A DNA stretch of 64,000 bases from DATKEJ01 sp963768715 (GCA_963768715.1 CAVYJC010000004.1:294990-358989), one strand, 5' to 3'. Numbered from the stretch's first letter, positions 8,042 to 17,606 are shown. The notes: a model not told the origin generated them from the letters alone. Made by a program: numbers and translations.

Positions 8042-9310
8042 ATGATCGACTTCACGTGGCATAACCCGGATCTCACGACCGACGAATCGGAACGGCGCGA
8101 AGCGGCTCAAATCATCACGACGGCCCACGAAACATTGGTAAACCGTACCGGCGCGGGTCACGAAATGACGGGTTGGCGCGACCTCGTCCTTTCACCCGAC
8201 GACGCGTTGCTGTCTGACATTGCGGCCACCGCCAACGAGATACGGGGCAAGGCGGATGTTTTTCTCTGCATCGGGATAGGCGGTTCATACCTGGGCGCAA
8301 AGGCCGTAATCGAAGCGTTCCGCCCCTCCGTTGGTCCAACCAGTCCCGAGATCCTCTTCGCAGGCCACCATTTGGGATCTAAGTACCATGCCGAATTGAT
8401 GGACTACCTCGATGGAAAGTCCCTTTACGTCAATGTGGTTTCGAAGAGCGGCTCAACGCTCGAGCCGGCGCTCGCGTTTCGGTTTGTCCGTGACTGGATG
8501 GAGCCGCGTTTCAGTGACTTGAGCCGACGCATCATCGTCACGACAGATGCTGCCAAAGGAGCCCTCAACGATCTGCAGCGAGAAATGGGGCTCAAGAAGT
8601 ATATCATTCCGGACAATGTGGGAGGACGCTTCTCGGTACTGACGCCAGTCGGACTGCTGCCGATCGCCGTGTCGGGGATTGACGTACGCTCTCTTCTGTA
8701 TGGAGCCGTCGTGACGGCGCGCGATCTGGCCCAGTTGGACGATAACCCGGCGATGGCCTATGCGACCTACAGATATCTCGTTCAACGGAAGAACCATTTT
8801 GTCGAGGCGCTCTCGACATTCGATCCCCGACTTGGTGGAATAGGCGATTGGTGGCAGCAATTATTCGGAGAAAGCGAGGGGAAGGGGGGCAGAGGTCTTC
8901 TTCCGATCACACTGCAGTACACTACTGATCTTCATTCGCTAGGTCAGTACGTACAGGACGGCCGGCGAATCCTGGCGGAGACTTTTCTGATATCGGAGGA
9001 AAATTCGACCCTGGAGGTTCCGCACACGAACTCCGCTCGCGATCAATTTGAATACCTCGTTGACCGACCGCTTCGTGACGTTAACAAAGTCGCATACGAA
9101 GGTACCCTGCGCGCGCATATGGACGGCCAAGTACCCTGCGCAACAATCAACGGAGGCTCTGTATCTCCTGACTCAATCGGAAGCCTCCTTTACTTCTTTC
9201 AACATGCGGCAGCTGTGAGCGCCTACGCCCTCGGAATGAACCCCTTCGATCAACCCGGTGTCGAGACCTATAAGAAAGAGATGTTGAAACGTCTGGAAAA
9301 GACACCTTGA
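8042..9310 (+). CDS. pgi: Glucose-6-phosphate isomerase
   Basis: 422 residues, close to the short Bacillus-type Pgi. It shows the sugar-phosphate binding SIS motifs: GIGGSYLGAKAVIEA near residue 78, then VSKSGSTLEPALAFR near 133, and GGRFSVLTPVGLLP near 195. The C-terminal FDQPGVETYKKEMLKRL segment is the usual end of the family. It interconverts glucose-6-phosphate and fructose-6-phosphate in the cytoplasm. The gene stands alone, convergent with comEC, and the gap after it carries DnaA-box-like sites. Confidence 0.95.
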   Translation: MIDFTWHNPDLTTDESERREAAQIITTAHETLVNRTGAGHEMTGWRDLVLSPDDALLSDIAATANEIRGKADVFLCIGIGGSYLGAKAVIEAFRPSVGPTSPEILFAGHHLGSKYHAELMDYLDGKSLYVNVVSKSGSTLEPALAFRFVRDWMEPRFSDLSRRIIVTTDAAKGALNDLQREMGLKKYIIPDNVGGRFSVLTPVGLLPIAVSGIDVRSLLYGAVVTARDLAQLDDNPAMAYATYRYLVQRKNHFVEALSTFDPRLGGIGDWWQQLFGESEGKGGRGLLPITLQYTTDLHSLGQYVQDGRRILAETFLISEENSTLEVPHTNSARDQFEYLVDRPLRDVNKVAYEGTLRAHMDGQVPCATINGGSVSPDSIGSLLYFFQHAAAVSAYALGMNPFDQPGVETYKKEMLKRLEKTP

Positions 9311-9350
9311 ATTCGTGCAAAAGATCATCTCAACCAGCGTGCAGTAAAAG

Positions 9351-9717
9351 TTATCCCTACTCTTTCATCCGCTCATCCACGCGATATCCCATAAAGACGA
9401 CAAAGAATACCACCTCTTTTCCACAGTTTTGATTGTTGACAGCCGTACACACGTAAGTCTAATACGACACGGACAGTTATCAACAAACCTGAATAAGATG
9501 TGAATAGAGTTACTGTATCGTCTGAAAATCCAGAGAGAAATCAGAATTCGTCAATTTTAGAAATTGTGGAAATCTCTTGATTATCTACAAACACGGATGG
9601 ATTAAAGATATCCACATGATGTAGGTAACATGCTCTATCCACATTTAGACAGGACCTACTATTATCATCTCTTCTAACTAAATATTTACTTAAGTAAAGA
9701 ACTGTATGTGTGGGTAA
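9351..9717. other. Candidate replication origin: AT-rich gap with a cluster of DnaA-box-like 9-mers
   Basis: The 420-bp gap between pgi and comEC is visibly AT-rich and carries many sites close to TTATCCACA. Plus-strand sites are TTTTCCACA (9417-9425), TTATCAACA (9477-9485), TTATCTACA (9581-9589), ATATCCACA (9608-9616) and CTATCCACA (9635-9643). Minus-strand sites are TTACCCACA (9709-9717), ATTTCCACA (9565-9573) and CTATTCACA (9499-9507). Weaker matches lie at 9351 and 9373. Six sites differ from the consensus at one base. An AT-only-like stretch at about 9673-9698 could serve for unwinding. A non-origin DnaA-titration site is the main alternative. Confidence 0.62.
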
Positions 9718-9730
9718 ACCTTTTGATGGT

Positions 9731-12133
9731 CTACTTCCAGACAACTTCCTTGATCGTCTGTCCGTCGCTCCTTACCCACATCGCTCCATCCTTAAATGTC
9801 GTATGCACTACCCCGGAGACGATCTTCCAGCGTTCGACTATCTCCTCATCGGGTAGACCATACTTCTCAGGTCTTCCAACACTGATTACCGCAACTGTCT
9901 TTCTTTCTCGTTTCGTGGCGCACCCGACAAATTTTTGAGTGCTGCTGGTCCTGGATCCATGATGAGGAACCTTGACCACGTCACTCGCGAGTAGTTTGCA
10001 ATAGTGACTTACGAGAACCTTTTCAGCTTCCGACTCAATATCTCCAGTGAAGAGGAACGACGTTCGGCCGAATACAATCTTCAGGACAACGGAGTGGTCA
10101 TTGGCTTCACCGGAATCTTCAAGAGGTGAAGGGGCAAGGACGAATACACGGACGAGTCGTCCAAGATCTAATGTATCGCCGGCGGAAAGAGACCGATGAC
10201 AGCGTCCCTGGGATTGGATGATATTGATCGTCTGCTCATACAGTGCGGTATCCGAAAACTGACCATTATCACCTACACATCCAACAGGAATATTCTTCAA
10301 TACAAAGGGAATTCCTCCCAAGTGATCTGCGTGCGGATGCGACACAATGGCGACATCAACGTTTTTTGCACGAAGCCAGGCAAGATGCGGAATGACAGTC
10401 CGTTCACCCTCATCACGAAATTGGTGTCGATTTCCGGCGTCGATGAGAAGGACTCGGCCATCAGGTAGTTTGACAATCGCAGCATCTCCGTGACCCACAT
10501 CGAGGAAGAGAACCTCCATTTTCGGTGAAAATCCACCATGAACGGCTGTCGCCAGAATTGCTACGCAGGGTATTACAGCGGCTGCAAGAAGGGTCCTCCG
10601 ACGAAAATGACCTCGTTTCGACGAAAGCAGGGTAACAAGTACCAGGACAGACGTCGTGCTGAAAGCCGCAACATATGGGGTGGAGACCACGAGGAGATCG
10701 CTGGAGCCGCCGATCTTCGCGATCAATTTCAGCATGCGGGACAGGATGTCGACGGCCGCCCCCAGCGGAAGTGCCGCTCCCGTGGAGAGGACCCCGACCA
10801 GCACGGCAAGCATCGAGGCACAGAGCAGTGCAGCTCCCAGCGGGATGGCGACCAGATTCAACAGGAGGCCTGCAAGACCTACATATCCGAACCGATAGAG
10901 AAGGATCGGAGCTGTTGAGAGCGTTGCTACTACCGAAGCGGACACACCCGAAACGATACGCCTGATGATGGGATTGGAGATGATTGTATCGAGATCACCC
11001 ACGAGACCTCGACCCATCATAAGCAGACCTGCGACCGCTGAAAACGACAGTTGGAAGCCAACGCTGTAGAGTGCGAGGGGATCAAACAAAAGAATGGCGA
11101 ACGCGGCGCCGCCCAGGGCATTCATGGGATTAGAAACGCTTCGGACTACGGTTGCGATCAATAGAAAACCAGTCATGATGACGGCGCGCACCACTGATGG
11201 ACTCGCTCCACTAACAACCGCATAAAGAATCAGCAGCGCGAGTGTCGCACCAGATCGAATCGATTCGACGACCTGCCATGACCATCCGATGCGCGTCAGT
11301 ATCGGTCGCATAAGACGATGGAGCATCATCCCGACAAACAGGACGTGAAGACCTGAGATCGCAAGGAGATGCATCAAGCCGCTGCGAGCGAAATCATTTC
11401 TCGTGGCGGTCGTCAATTTTGAGCGATCGCCCAATAGCAGGGCTTGCGGCAGGTCACGCGAAGGTCCCGGAACGACGCGACTGACCGTTTTCCGAATGGC
11501 TGTTCGGATTTTGTTTACGACTATGCGATAGAAACTGGTTGCGGGGCGATGCTGCAGGAGTTTCGCATGTGACATCGTTGCTGACAGGCCGTTGGATTCG
11601 AGCCAAGCCACGACGTCGAAATCTGCCGGATTTCTCTTCTGCCTGGGCGGTTGGAGCATCCCCGATACGACGATCCTGTCCCCCTCGCCGATGCCTCGAA
11701 CAACCTGACCGAGTGAAACCCGGATCTTCCCCGAAACCCGTACGCACGAAGTACGAATCTGCAAGCAGAGACTTCCCACAGCAAATGTGGTTCGGCCGGT
11801 CGCGACGGTCACCGCGGAGGCTACCTGGCCCTTTGCCGTTACTTGAACTCCATTGCGTGTTTGGCTCGGTTCAAGATGGGCGCTGATGTGATCATGGCCT
11901 AAACGTGCATGAAAACACGCGTTGCTGTATGAGAGTGAAATCAGGAGGCAGGCGATAGCTGCCGAACGCGCTACCGCATTGTATCGCGCAAACCAGAGTC
12001 CCGAGATAGACACCAAGATGGACAACCACAGCATCCAGGCGTCCACCGGAGGATCGACCATCCGCACTGCGAGCGACCCGATGGCTAGACAGGCGGCTGC
12101 CGGCACCAGTGGAGCGGGCGGACGACGCTTCAT
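9731..12133 (-). CDS. comEC: DNA internalization competence protein ComEC/Rec2
   Basis: 800 residues, the usual length for a full ComEC. N-terminal hydrophobic helices are followed by a DUF4131/OB-like region. The polytopic Competence domain comes next (around residues 235-500; LLLGDRSKLTTATRNDFARSGLMHLLAISGLHVLF is its typical start). A C-terminal metallo-beta-lactamase domain carries DVGHGDAAIV, LLIDAG and the SHPHADHLGG metal site. The family forms the inner-membrane channel for single-stranded DNA during natural transformation and may degrade the other strand. It is divergent from nusB. No damage is seen. Confidence 0.93.
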   Translation of the reverse strand: MKRRPPAPLVPAAACLAIGSLAVRMVDPPVDAWMLWLSILVSISGLWFARYNAVARSAAIACLLISLSYSNACFHARLGHDHISAHLEPSQTRNGVQVTAKGQVASAVTVATGRTTFAVGSLCLQIRTSCVRVSGKIRVSLGQVVRGIGEGDRIVVSGMLQPPRQKRNPADFDVVAWLESNGLSATMSHAKLLQHRPATSFYRIVVNKIRTAIRKTVSRVVPGPSRDLPQALLLGDRSKLTTATRNDFARSGLMHLLAISGLHVLFVGMMLHRLMRPILTRIGWSWQVVESIRSGATLALLILYAVVSGASPSVVRAVIMTGFLLIATVVRSVSNPMNALGGAAFAILLFDPLALYSVGFQLSFSAVAGLLMMGRGLVGDLDTIISNPIIRRIVSGVSASVVATLSTAPILLYRFGYVGLAGLLLNLVAIPLGAALLCASMLAVLVGVLSTGAALPLGAAVDILSRMLKLIAKIGGSSDLLVVSTPYVAAFSTTSVLVLVTLLSSKRGHFRRRTLLAAAVIPCVAILATAVHGGFSPKMEVLFLDVGHGDAAIVKLPDGRVLLIDAGNRHQFRDEGERTVIPHLAWLRAKNVDVAIVSHPHADHLGGIPFVLKNIPVGCVGDNGQFSDTALYEQTINIIQSQGRCHRSLSAGDTLDLGRLVRVFVLAPSPLEDSGEANDHSVVLKIVFGRTSFLFTGDIESEAEKVLVSHYCKLLASDVVKVPHHGSRTSSTQKFVGCATKRERKTVAVISVGRPEKYGLPDEEIVERWKIVSGVVHTTFKDGAMWVRSDGQTIKEVVWK

Positions 12134-12300
12134 GGGCGGTCTGAAATACGATCAACTCCAAAGCACTATAGACAGATGGCGAGGCAGAATCATAACTCCG
12201 CAGGCACGCGAATTTGCGCCAACAGGCAAGGTGCTTATCTTCCTCCCCGGACATCATGTCGCGTGGAAGTTTCTGTTCAAGAAAGTGTTGATTCGAGGCC

Positions 12301-12786
12301 ATGAGCAAGCGCCGTCACGGAAGGGAACGTGTCTTACAGGCGCTGTACGCGCACGCCCTTGGGGGTGGCGACTCCGCTCACATCATTCAGACAGTGATCG
12401 AGCCTCGAATGGCAAACGATGCGGTCACGTTCGGATTCGCAAAGGATCTATTTCTCCGCTGCCTAGACCGGGAGCCGGAAACTTCGACGATAATATCCGA
12501 ACACGTTCAGAATTGGGATTTGTCACGCGTTGCGATTGTCGATCGACTCATAATCCAGATAGCCATCGTAGAATTCCTGTATCTGGATGACGTGCCCCCG
12601 AAGGTGACCATGAATGAACTCATCGATATCGCGAAAAAGTATAGCACCCTGGAAAGCGGGAAGTTTGTAAACGGGGTACTCGATGCCATACTCGAGTCGC
12701 TCATGCGTGCCGGGAGAATTAAGAAGACGGGAAGAGGACTGGTTGGCATGGACGAGACCAGACAATCGGACGAGGTGACGGGATGA
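12301..12786 (+). CDS. nusB: Transcription antitermination factor NusB
   Basis: 161 residues. RRHGRERVLQALYAHALGGG opens the all-helical NusB fold. VAIVDRLIIQIAIVEFLYLDDVPPKVTMNELIDIAKKYSTLESGKFVNGVLD matches the conserved C-terminal half. NusB pairs with NusE (S10) on boxA RNA for rRNA antitermination. The gene lies 167 bp from divergent comEC and heads a plus-strand run with the phosphatase and ychF. The last 20 or so residues (after RAGRIKKTGRG) are a poorly conserved tail. Confidence 0.92.
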   Translation: MSKRRHGRERVLQALYAHALGGGDSAHIIQTVIEPRMANDAVTFGFAKDLFLRCLDREPETSTIISEHVQNWDLSRVAIVDRLIIQIAIVEFLYLDDVPPKVTMNELIDIAKKYSTLESGKFVNGVLDAILESLMRAGRIKKTGRGLVGMDETRQSDEVTG

Positions 12787-12838
12787 CCTTCAGCGATCGA
12801 CAGATCGAGGGGCTGCACAAAACCGGCAGACCAAGAGT

Positions 12839-13495
12839 ATGAGCCTGTACGGAATCGGTGACATTCACGGTTGTGTGAATACCCTGAATCTTCTGCTCGA
12901 GAAGATTGAGCCCGGAGCCGATGACCACCTCGTTTTCATTGGAGACTACGTCGACAGGGGTCCGAACACGAAGGCCGTGATCGAGCGGCTTATCCGGCTT
13001 CAAGGAGAGTGTGAATGCACGTTCCTTCGCGGGAATCATGAGGAAATGATGCTCGATTTTCTCGACTTCCGGGAATCAGAGCTCTGGCACATCAACGGCG
13101 GCGACGCGACGCTCGCCAGCTATCTTGCAGGTACGGGCAACTACGATATCCCCGAGGAGCACGAGACGTTCGTTCGGGAAACGGTGGCCTATTGGAACGA
13201 GCCGGACTTCTTTTTTGTGCACGCCGGCCTCAAACCGCACCTAACGATTGAGGAGAATCTCGTGCATCACTCCTCAGAGGTTTTCCTATGGGAGCGATCC
13301 CATCTTGCAGCCAAGGAACTCGCATGGGAGAAGCCGGTTGTGTGCGGTCACACGCCGCAACGCGAGCCGATTGATCGGCCTCTACTGATCTGCATCGATA
13401 CGGGGTGCGTCTACACGTCGTACCCCGGGTATGGGGTCCTGACAGCAGTTCGTCTGCCTGATCGCGAAATGATTCAGGTCAAGTTCGCGGACTGA
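12839..13495 (+). CDS. Serine/threonine-type metallophosphatase (PrpA/ApaH-like)
   Basis: 218 residues. The calcineurin-like phosphoesterase motifs are present in order: GDIHG (residue 7), GDYVDRGPNT (about 40), LRGNHEEMM (about 67), and later HAGLKPH and CGHTP. This arrangement matches bacterial PPP-family protein phosphatases and diadenosine tetraphosphatase relatives. Substrates cannot be told from sequence. It follows nusB by about 50 bp and precedes ychF. Confidence 0.85.
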   Translation: MSLYGIGDIHGCVNTLNLLLEKIEPGADDHLVFIGDYVDRGPNTKAVIERLIRLQGECECTFLRGNHEEMMLDFLDFRESELWHINGGDATLASYLAGTGNYDIPEEHETFVRETVAYWNEPDFFFVHAGLKPHLTIEENLVHHSSEVFLWERSHLAAKELAWEKPVVCGHTPQREPIDRPLLICIDTGCVYTSYPGYGVLTAVRLPDREMIQVKFAD

Positions 13496-13559
13496 TTGTC
13501 GTTTGTGCGTGATCAGGTCGGCGCACGCGGCGCATCTCCAATAAATCTTAAGACGATAC

Positions 13560-14654
13560 ATGGCACTCGCCTGTGGCATTGTGGGCTTGCCCAACGTTGG
13601 CAAGTCCACATTATTCAACGCACTGAGTGGAGCGGGCGCCGAGGCGGCCAACTACCCATTCTGCACGATCTCTCCCAACCGGGGCATTGTGCCGGTTCCC
13701 GATAGGCGTCTTGCTGAGATTGCCCAGCGCGCGCACTCGGCTACGATCACGCCAACCTCGGTCGAATTCGTCGACATTGCCGGTCTGGTCAAGGGGGCAT
13801 CCGAAGGGGAGGGATTGGGCAACCAGTTTCTCGCGCAGATCCGCGAAGTCGATGCGATCGTGCACGTCGTGAGATGCTTTGACAATCCGGACGTAACGCA
13901 CGTCGCCGGCGCCGTGGATCCGGAACGAGACATTGAAATCATTGCCACCGAGCTTTTGATCAAAGATCTGCAAACGGTTGACCGTCGGCTCGAAAAGGCC
14001 GAGAAGTTGGCCAAGACGGGCGACAAGACGTCACGGGACGAGGTCGGTATGCTCCAGGCGCTGTCGGCGCATCTGAACCAGGGATCCATGGCGCGCAGTT
14101 TCGACGTGGCGGAGAAATGGATTCCCACCATGCGAGCGCTCTCGCTCCTCACGGCCAAGCCCGTCGTCTATGCGGCCAACGTATCGGAAGACGACCTGCC
14201 TGGCGGTGGACCGCACGTGGGTACGATTCGGGCCCACGCGGATTCCGAGGGCGCGGACGTCGTCGTGTTCTGCGCCGATCTTGAAATGCAGCTCGTGGCA
14301 TTGCCTGAAGAAGACCGCGAGGACTTCCTCCAATCCTTTGGCTTTGAGAGTCCGGGCCTCGACCGCCTGATTCATCAGGCCTATCACCTACTTGATTTGA
14401 TCACCTTCTTCACAGCCGGACCCAAAGAGACGCGAGCGTGGACGATTCGTCGCGGAACGACGGCTGCGAAAGCAGCGGGTCAGATCCACACAGACTTCGA
14501 GCGGGGGTTCATTCGAGCCGAGACGATCTCGTATGACGACTACCTGTCTGCAGGCTCGGAGGCGGCCGCCAGGGAGCTCGGGGTTCTGCGTTCGGAAGGA
14601 CGGGAATACGAGGTGAAGGACGGTGACGTGATTCTCTTTCGATTCAACGTCTAG
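13560..14654 (+). CDS. ychF: Ribosome-binding ATPase YchF (Obg-like)
   Basis: 364 residues, the standard length. The P-loop GLPNVGKSTLFNALSG (residue 8), the switch region VEFVDIAGLVKGASEGEGLGNQFL and the NxxE-type ATP-specific region are followed by a C-terminal TGS domain (TFFTAGPKETRAWTIRRGTTAAKAAGQIHTDFERGFIRAE). It is a conserved ATPase that binds ribosomes and is involved in stress control. The gene is convergent with an outer-membrane protein gene only 10 bp away. Confidence 0.95.
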   Translation: MALACGIVGLPNVGKSTLFNALSGAGAEAANYPFCTISPNRGIVPVPDRRLAEIAQRAHSATITPTSVEFVDIAGLVKGASEGEGLGNQFLAQIREVDAIVHVVRCFDNPDVTHVAGAVDPERDIEIIATELLIKDLQTVDRRLEKAEKLAKTGDKTSRDEVGMLQALSAHLNQGSMARSFDVAEKWIPTMRALSLLTAKPVVYAANVSEDDLPGGGPHVGTIRAHADSEGADVVVFCADLEMQLVALPEEDREDFLQSFGFESPGLDRLIHQAYHLLDLITFFTAGPKETRAWTIRRGTTAAKAAGQIHTDFERGFIRAETISYDDYLSAGSEAAARELGVLRSEGREYEVKDGDVILFRFNV

Positions 14655-14664
14655 CGGCCCGGCC

Positions 14665-15360
14665 CTAGTTGAGCTTGCCGAAGGTCAACGTAATACTGGG
14701 CGTTCCGAAAAATTCCTTGGGAGAGCTTTCGTAGGGTTCGAGAAGCTGGACGCCGGCGGGGAACCACTCGAACGAATATCCGAATCGGATGCCCTGCGTG
14801 ACCTTTCTACTGATCCCGAAGTGGGCGCCGATGGCAATCGTGCCGCCCAGTCCGTACTCAGCGTGACCTTTCGGGAAGGCACTGATAATGTCGTGGACGT
14901 TTTCATTGACGTCGCGACGCCCGTTGCCATTCGCATCGTCGTAGTATGGAGATACCCAGCCGAGTGTCGGTCCAGCCGAGATGTGCGCATACGGCCGAAA
15001 GTTATCCTCGATCGATTCCTTGAACAGCCGTTTCTGGAGGCCGATCTGGACAGGGAGAACGTGCAGGTAGTTTTCCTTGTTCGGAATGATGCTCTCCCCG
15101 AAGAAATTGAAGAATCGCTGCTCGCGCTCGTCCTTTATTGTGGTAATAACGAAGTCGGCCAGAAAGGATGTCGTTGTAGACACCGAGCGCATGAGATAGC
15201 CGCCGAGTCCGAATCCGCTGTTTGTCAGCGCAATATTCAGACCGATACCGCTGCCGTAAGCGTTGCGTCTGGCCGGCTCCTTCTTTTGAACGGGCTGTGC
15301 GCCCGCGACCATCGGGAGGATCATCGCGGCCACGAGTATGAGTCCAAAACGCCTTTTCAT
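14665..15360 (-). CDS. Outer-membrane beta-barrel-like protein, unknown function
   Basis: About 231 residues from the ATG at 15360, chosen because it begins a clean signal peptide (MKRRFGLILVAAMILPMVAGA). The mature part is rich in Gly and aromatics in alternating patterns (GIGLNIALTNSGFGLGGYLM, YAHISAGPTLGWVSPYYDD, YGLGGTIAIGAHFGISR). It ends in a strand with Phe-Gly-Lys-Leu-Asn (TLTFGKLN), as expected for a small barrel. A NGNGRRD acidic loop in the middle could bind calcium. No family name is recognised. Confidence 0.6.
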   Translation of the reverse strand: MKRRFGLILVAAMILPMVAGAQPVQKKEPARRNAYGSGIGLNIALTNSGFGLGGYLMRSVSTTTSFLADFVITTIKDEREQRFFNFFGESIIPNKENYLHVLPVQIGLQKRLFKESIEDNFRPYAHISAGPTLGWVSPYYDDANGNGRRDVNENVHDIISAFPKGHAEYGLGGTIAIGAHFGISRKVTQGIRFGYSFEWFPAGVQLLEPYESSPKEFFGTPSITLTFGKLN

Positions 15361-15565
15361 AAGAACGCTGCCATGCTTGCGTATCATGTCATGCATTACG
15401 ACCGATCAAGTGCTTTGTTCTTGAATGGACGCACCCTAATGCCGTAACTAAAGGGGTACTGGTAACATCGTGACTGGCCTCCGCCTGAGACCTCTTCGGG
15501 AGGTGGCTGCAACCCACGAGATCAAATCGAGTTGACAGGGGATCGAAATCGTCCCTGCCGGATCA

Positions 15566-16829
15566 TTGAACTACAAGCTTTTCATCGCATTACGGTACCT
15601 CTGGAGCCGTCGTCGCATTTCCCTTGTTTCGATTATCACCGGGATTTCGATTGCCGGCATCACGCTCGGGGTCGCCGCGTTAATCATCGTTCTATCGGTG
15701 ATGAACGGCTTCTATGACATCGTCCGTGACATGCTCGTGTCCTTCAACCCGCACGTTCGAATCGTCGCCGTCGGTGAGCGTGGTATTGCCGATTACGGGA
15801 GTCTGCTCGCGATTGCTCGTGAAACCGAGGGGGTCGAGAGCGTGACGCCCTATGTCGAGGGTAAGGTGCTGCTCGGGCATGACGGCCGCTCCAACGTGAA
15901 CAAGGTCGTGATTTTGAGAGGCATCGACGTCGATCCACTCGCCCGATCGGGTTTGCTGAACGAGCGGGTGGTGTACGGTGATGCCGGGCTCGAGCGTCGC
16001 AACAACAGGCCGGGGATCATCTTGGGTCAAAGCCTGGGTTCTCGGCTTGGACTATTTCCGGGCGGGGAGTTTGAGTCGACCAGCACCGTGTCGGTCCTTT
16101 CTGCAGCAGGAATGGAACGCATGCTGACGCGTGGAATCGGTTTTCCCGCCTATACCATCTTCTCCGTTCGGGGCCTCTATTCCATCTCATCGGCTTTCGA
16201 TGAGAATTACGTTTTCGTCGCCCTGCCCGAAGCGCAGCGTCTGCTGAGGTTGGGGGACCGCGTCACCGGAATCGATATCCGGCTGACAGATCTTGATCGT
16301 GCTGCACGCGTGAAATCTTCGATCGAAAGCCGAATCGATCGATCTGACCTCAAAGTGCTCACTTGGTACGATCTCCAGCGCTCCCTCTACGAGGTCATGC
16401 GATTGGAGAAATGGGGCGCCTCCGCCGTGCTCGCCCTCATCGTGCTCGTCGCCGCTTTCAATCTCGTCGGATCGTTGACGATGATCGTCATTGAGAAGCG
16501 TCGAGATCTGGGGGTTTTGCGTGCCCTGGGCGTTTCGGCGAAAGGAATTCGTCGCATCTTTCTCTACGAGGGACTGCTCATTGCGACACTCGGCTCGGGA
16601 ATCGGCCTGCGTTCTGGGGCTCGGCGTTTCCCTGCTGCAGAAGCAATACCACTTCGTCAAGCTGCTCAGATCGGAGTCGTTCATCATCGACGCCTACCCA
16701 GTGTCGATTCAGTCGCTCGACATCGTCGTTATCGTGGCTATCGTCTTCTTTCTGTGCTCACTTGCGTCGCTTTACCCTGCAATTCGCGCAGCGTCGATCC
16801 AACCTGCAACTGCCGTAAGGAATGAGTAG
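15566..16829 (+). CDS. Lipoprotein-releasing ABC transporter permease LolC/LolE, with one frameshift
   Basis: The TTG start at 15566 gives MNYKLFIALRYL, typical for LolC/E. An N-terminal membrane helix, a periplasmic MacB-like domain and the GASAVLALIVLVAAFNLVGSLTMIVIEKRRDLGVLRALG segment follow. The reading frame leaves the family pattern after GSGIGL. The expected end (VLGLGVSLLQKQYHF then SLASLYPAIRAASIQPATAVRNE) is in the next frame and stops at 16829. The shift is at about 16608-16611 and equals one extra base. Repaired, the protein is about 420 residues, the family norm. It extracts lipoproteins from the inner membrane for outer-membrane targeting and is normally essential, so a sequence error is likely. 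Confidence 0.85.
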
Positions 16830-16880
16830 TCAAGGATGGAGAATCGAGGAATCTGTACTGAGTCACATCTGGTTCTCTGT

Positions 16881-16908
16881 TTGGTGTTTGAAGTTTGGTG
16901 TTTGAAGT
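16881..16908. repeat. Heptanucleotide array before rpmB
   Basis: TTGGTGT, TTGAAGT, TTGGTGT, TTGAAGT: four 7-bp units that also form a perfect 14-bp tandem repeat. They lie between the lolC/E-type gene and rpmB. Confidence 0.85.
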
Positions 16909-16939
16909 TTATTTTGTCAGGCTCTGACCAAAATCGATC

Positions 16940-17176
16940 ATGTCGAGAAAAGATCAACTTACGGGCCGTGGGCCGATGAGCGGCAATCACGTGTCGAAGG
17001 CGCACAACAAGGTGAAGCGCCGTTTCGACGTGAACCTTCAGAAGAAGCGATACTACCTGCCCGAGCAGGGGAAGTGGGTGACGCTTCGGGTGTCGACCCG
17101 CACGATGCGCACGATTGACAAGCGCGGTGTTGAGGCCGTCCTTGAAGAAGCACGTCGTCAGGGCGTCAGGGTCTAA
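16940..17176 (+). CDS. rpmB: Large ribosomal subunit protein bL28
   Basis: 78 residues: MSRKDQLTGRGPMSGNHVS, then KVKRRFDVNLQKKRYYLP and WVTLRVSTRTMRTIDKRGVE, the standard bL28 sequence. There is no Shine-Dalgarno-like sequence upstream, as is usual in this phylum. It is first in an rpmB-rpmG-DUF4295 operon. Confidence 0.97.
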   Translation: MSRKDQLTGRGPMSGNHVSKAHNKVKRRFDVNLQKKRYYLPEQGKWVTLRVSTRTMRTIDKRGVEAVLEEARRQGVRV

Positions 17177-17199
17177 TACGATACTAATTCCCGAGTACC

Positions 17200-17370
17200 A
17201 TGGCGAAAGGAAAAGACAATCGCATTCAGGTCATTCTCGAGTGCACCGAGGCGCCTGGAACGTCGCGTTACAGCACGAAGAAGAACCGTCGCAACACGAC
17301 GGAGCGGATCGAATTGCGCAAGTACAATCCTACACTGCGCAAGCATACTGTACACAAAGAAATCAAATAG
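17200..17370 (+). CDS. rpmG: Large ribosomal subunit protein bL33
   Basis: 56 residues (ATG 17200, TAG 17368-17370). It reads MAKGKDNRIQVILECTEA, then SRYSTKKNRRNTTERIELRKYNP, then the THKE-like end. It lies 23 bp after rpmB. The zinc-binding cysteine pairs of the C+ form are absent apart from a single Cys, so this is the zinc-independent type. Confidence 0.96.
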   Translation: MAKGKDNRIQVILECTEAPGTSRYSTKKNRRNTTERIELRKYNPTLRKHTVHKEIK

Positions 17371-17382
17371 GCTGACAGGGCA

Positions 17383-17556
17383 ATGGCTAAGAAACCGCAA
17401 TCGTTTGCCGACAAAGTCGCCAAGACCCGGGGTGCGGCGAAGACCATGGCAAAACTCGTCATCGCCGTGAAGAAACCGAACGGACATTACAGCTATAGAA
17501 CCAAGATGGTCGATACTGCGAACGTCAAGCAGGAACTTGACGCCGCCAAATCTTGA
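17383..17556 (+). CDS. DUF4295 ribosome-associated small protein (Bacteroidota)
   Basis: 57 residues (ATG 17383, TGA 17554-17556), very basic: MAKKPQSFADKVAKTRG, then MAKLVIAVKKPNGHYSYRTKMVD. DUF4295 is found downstream of rpmB and rpmG throughout Bacteroidota. I recall it being seen as an extra large-subunit protein (bL38) in a Bacteroidota ribosome structure; that identification is from memory. It is a strong lineage marker here. Confidence 0.9.
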   Translation: MAKKPQSFADKVAKTRGAAKTMAKLVIAVKKPNGHYSYRTKMVDTANVKQELDAAKS

Positions 17557-17581
17557 CTCGAAGGTTCTTTAGGGATAGAAT

Positions 17582-17606
17582 GGCGGCCTCGTGCCGCCTT
17601 TTTTTT
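17582..17606 (+). terminator. Rho-independent terminator of the rpmB operon
   Basis: A 6-bp all-G/C stem (GGCGGC and GCCGCC) with a 5-nt loop is followed by eight T. It lies 26 bp after the DUF4295 stop. Confidence 0.9.
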
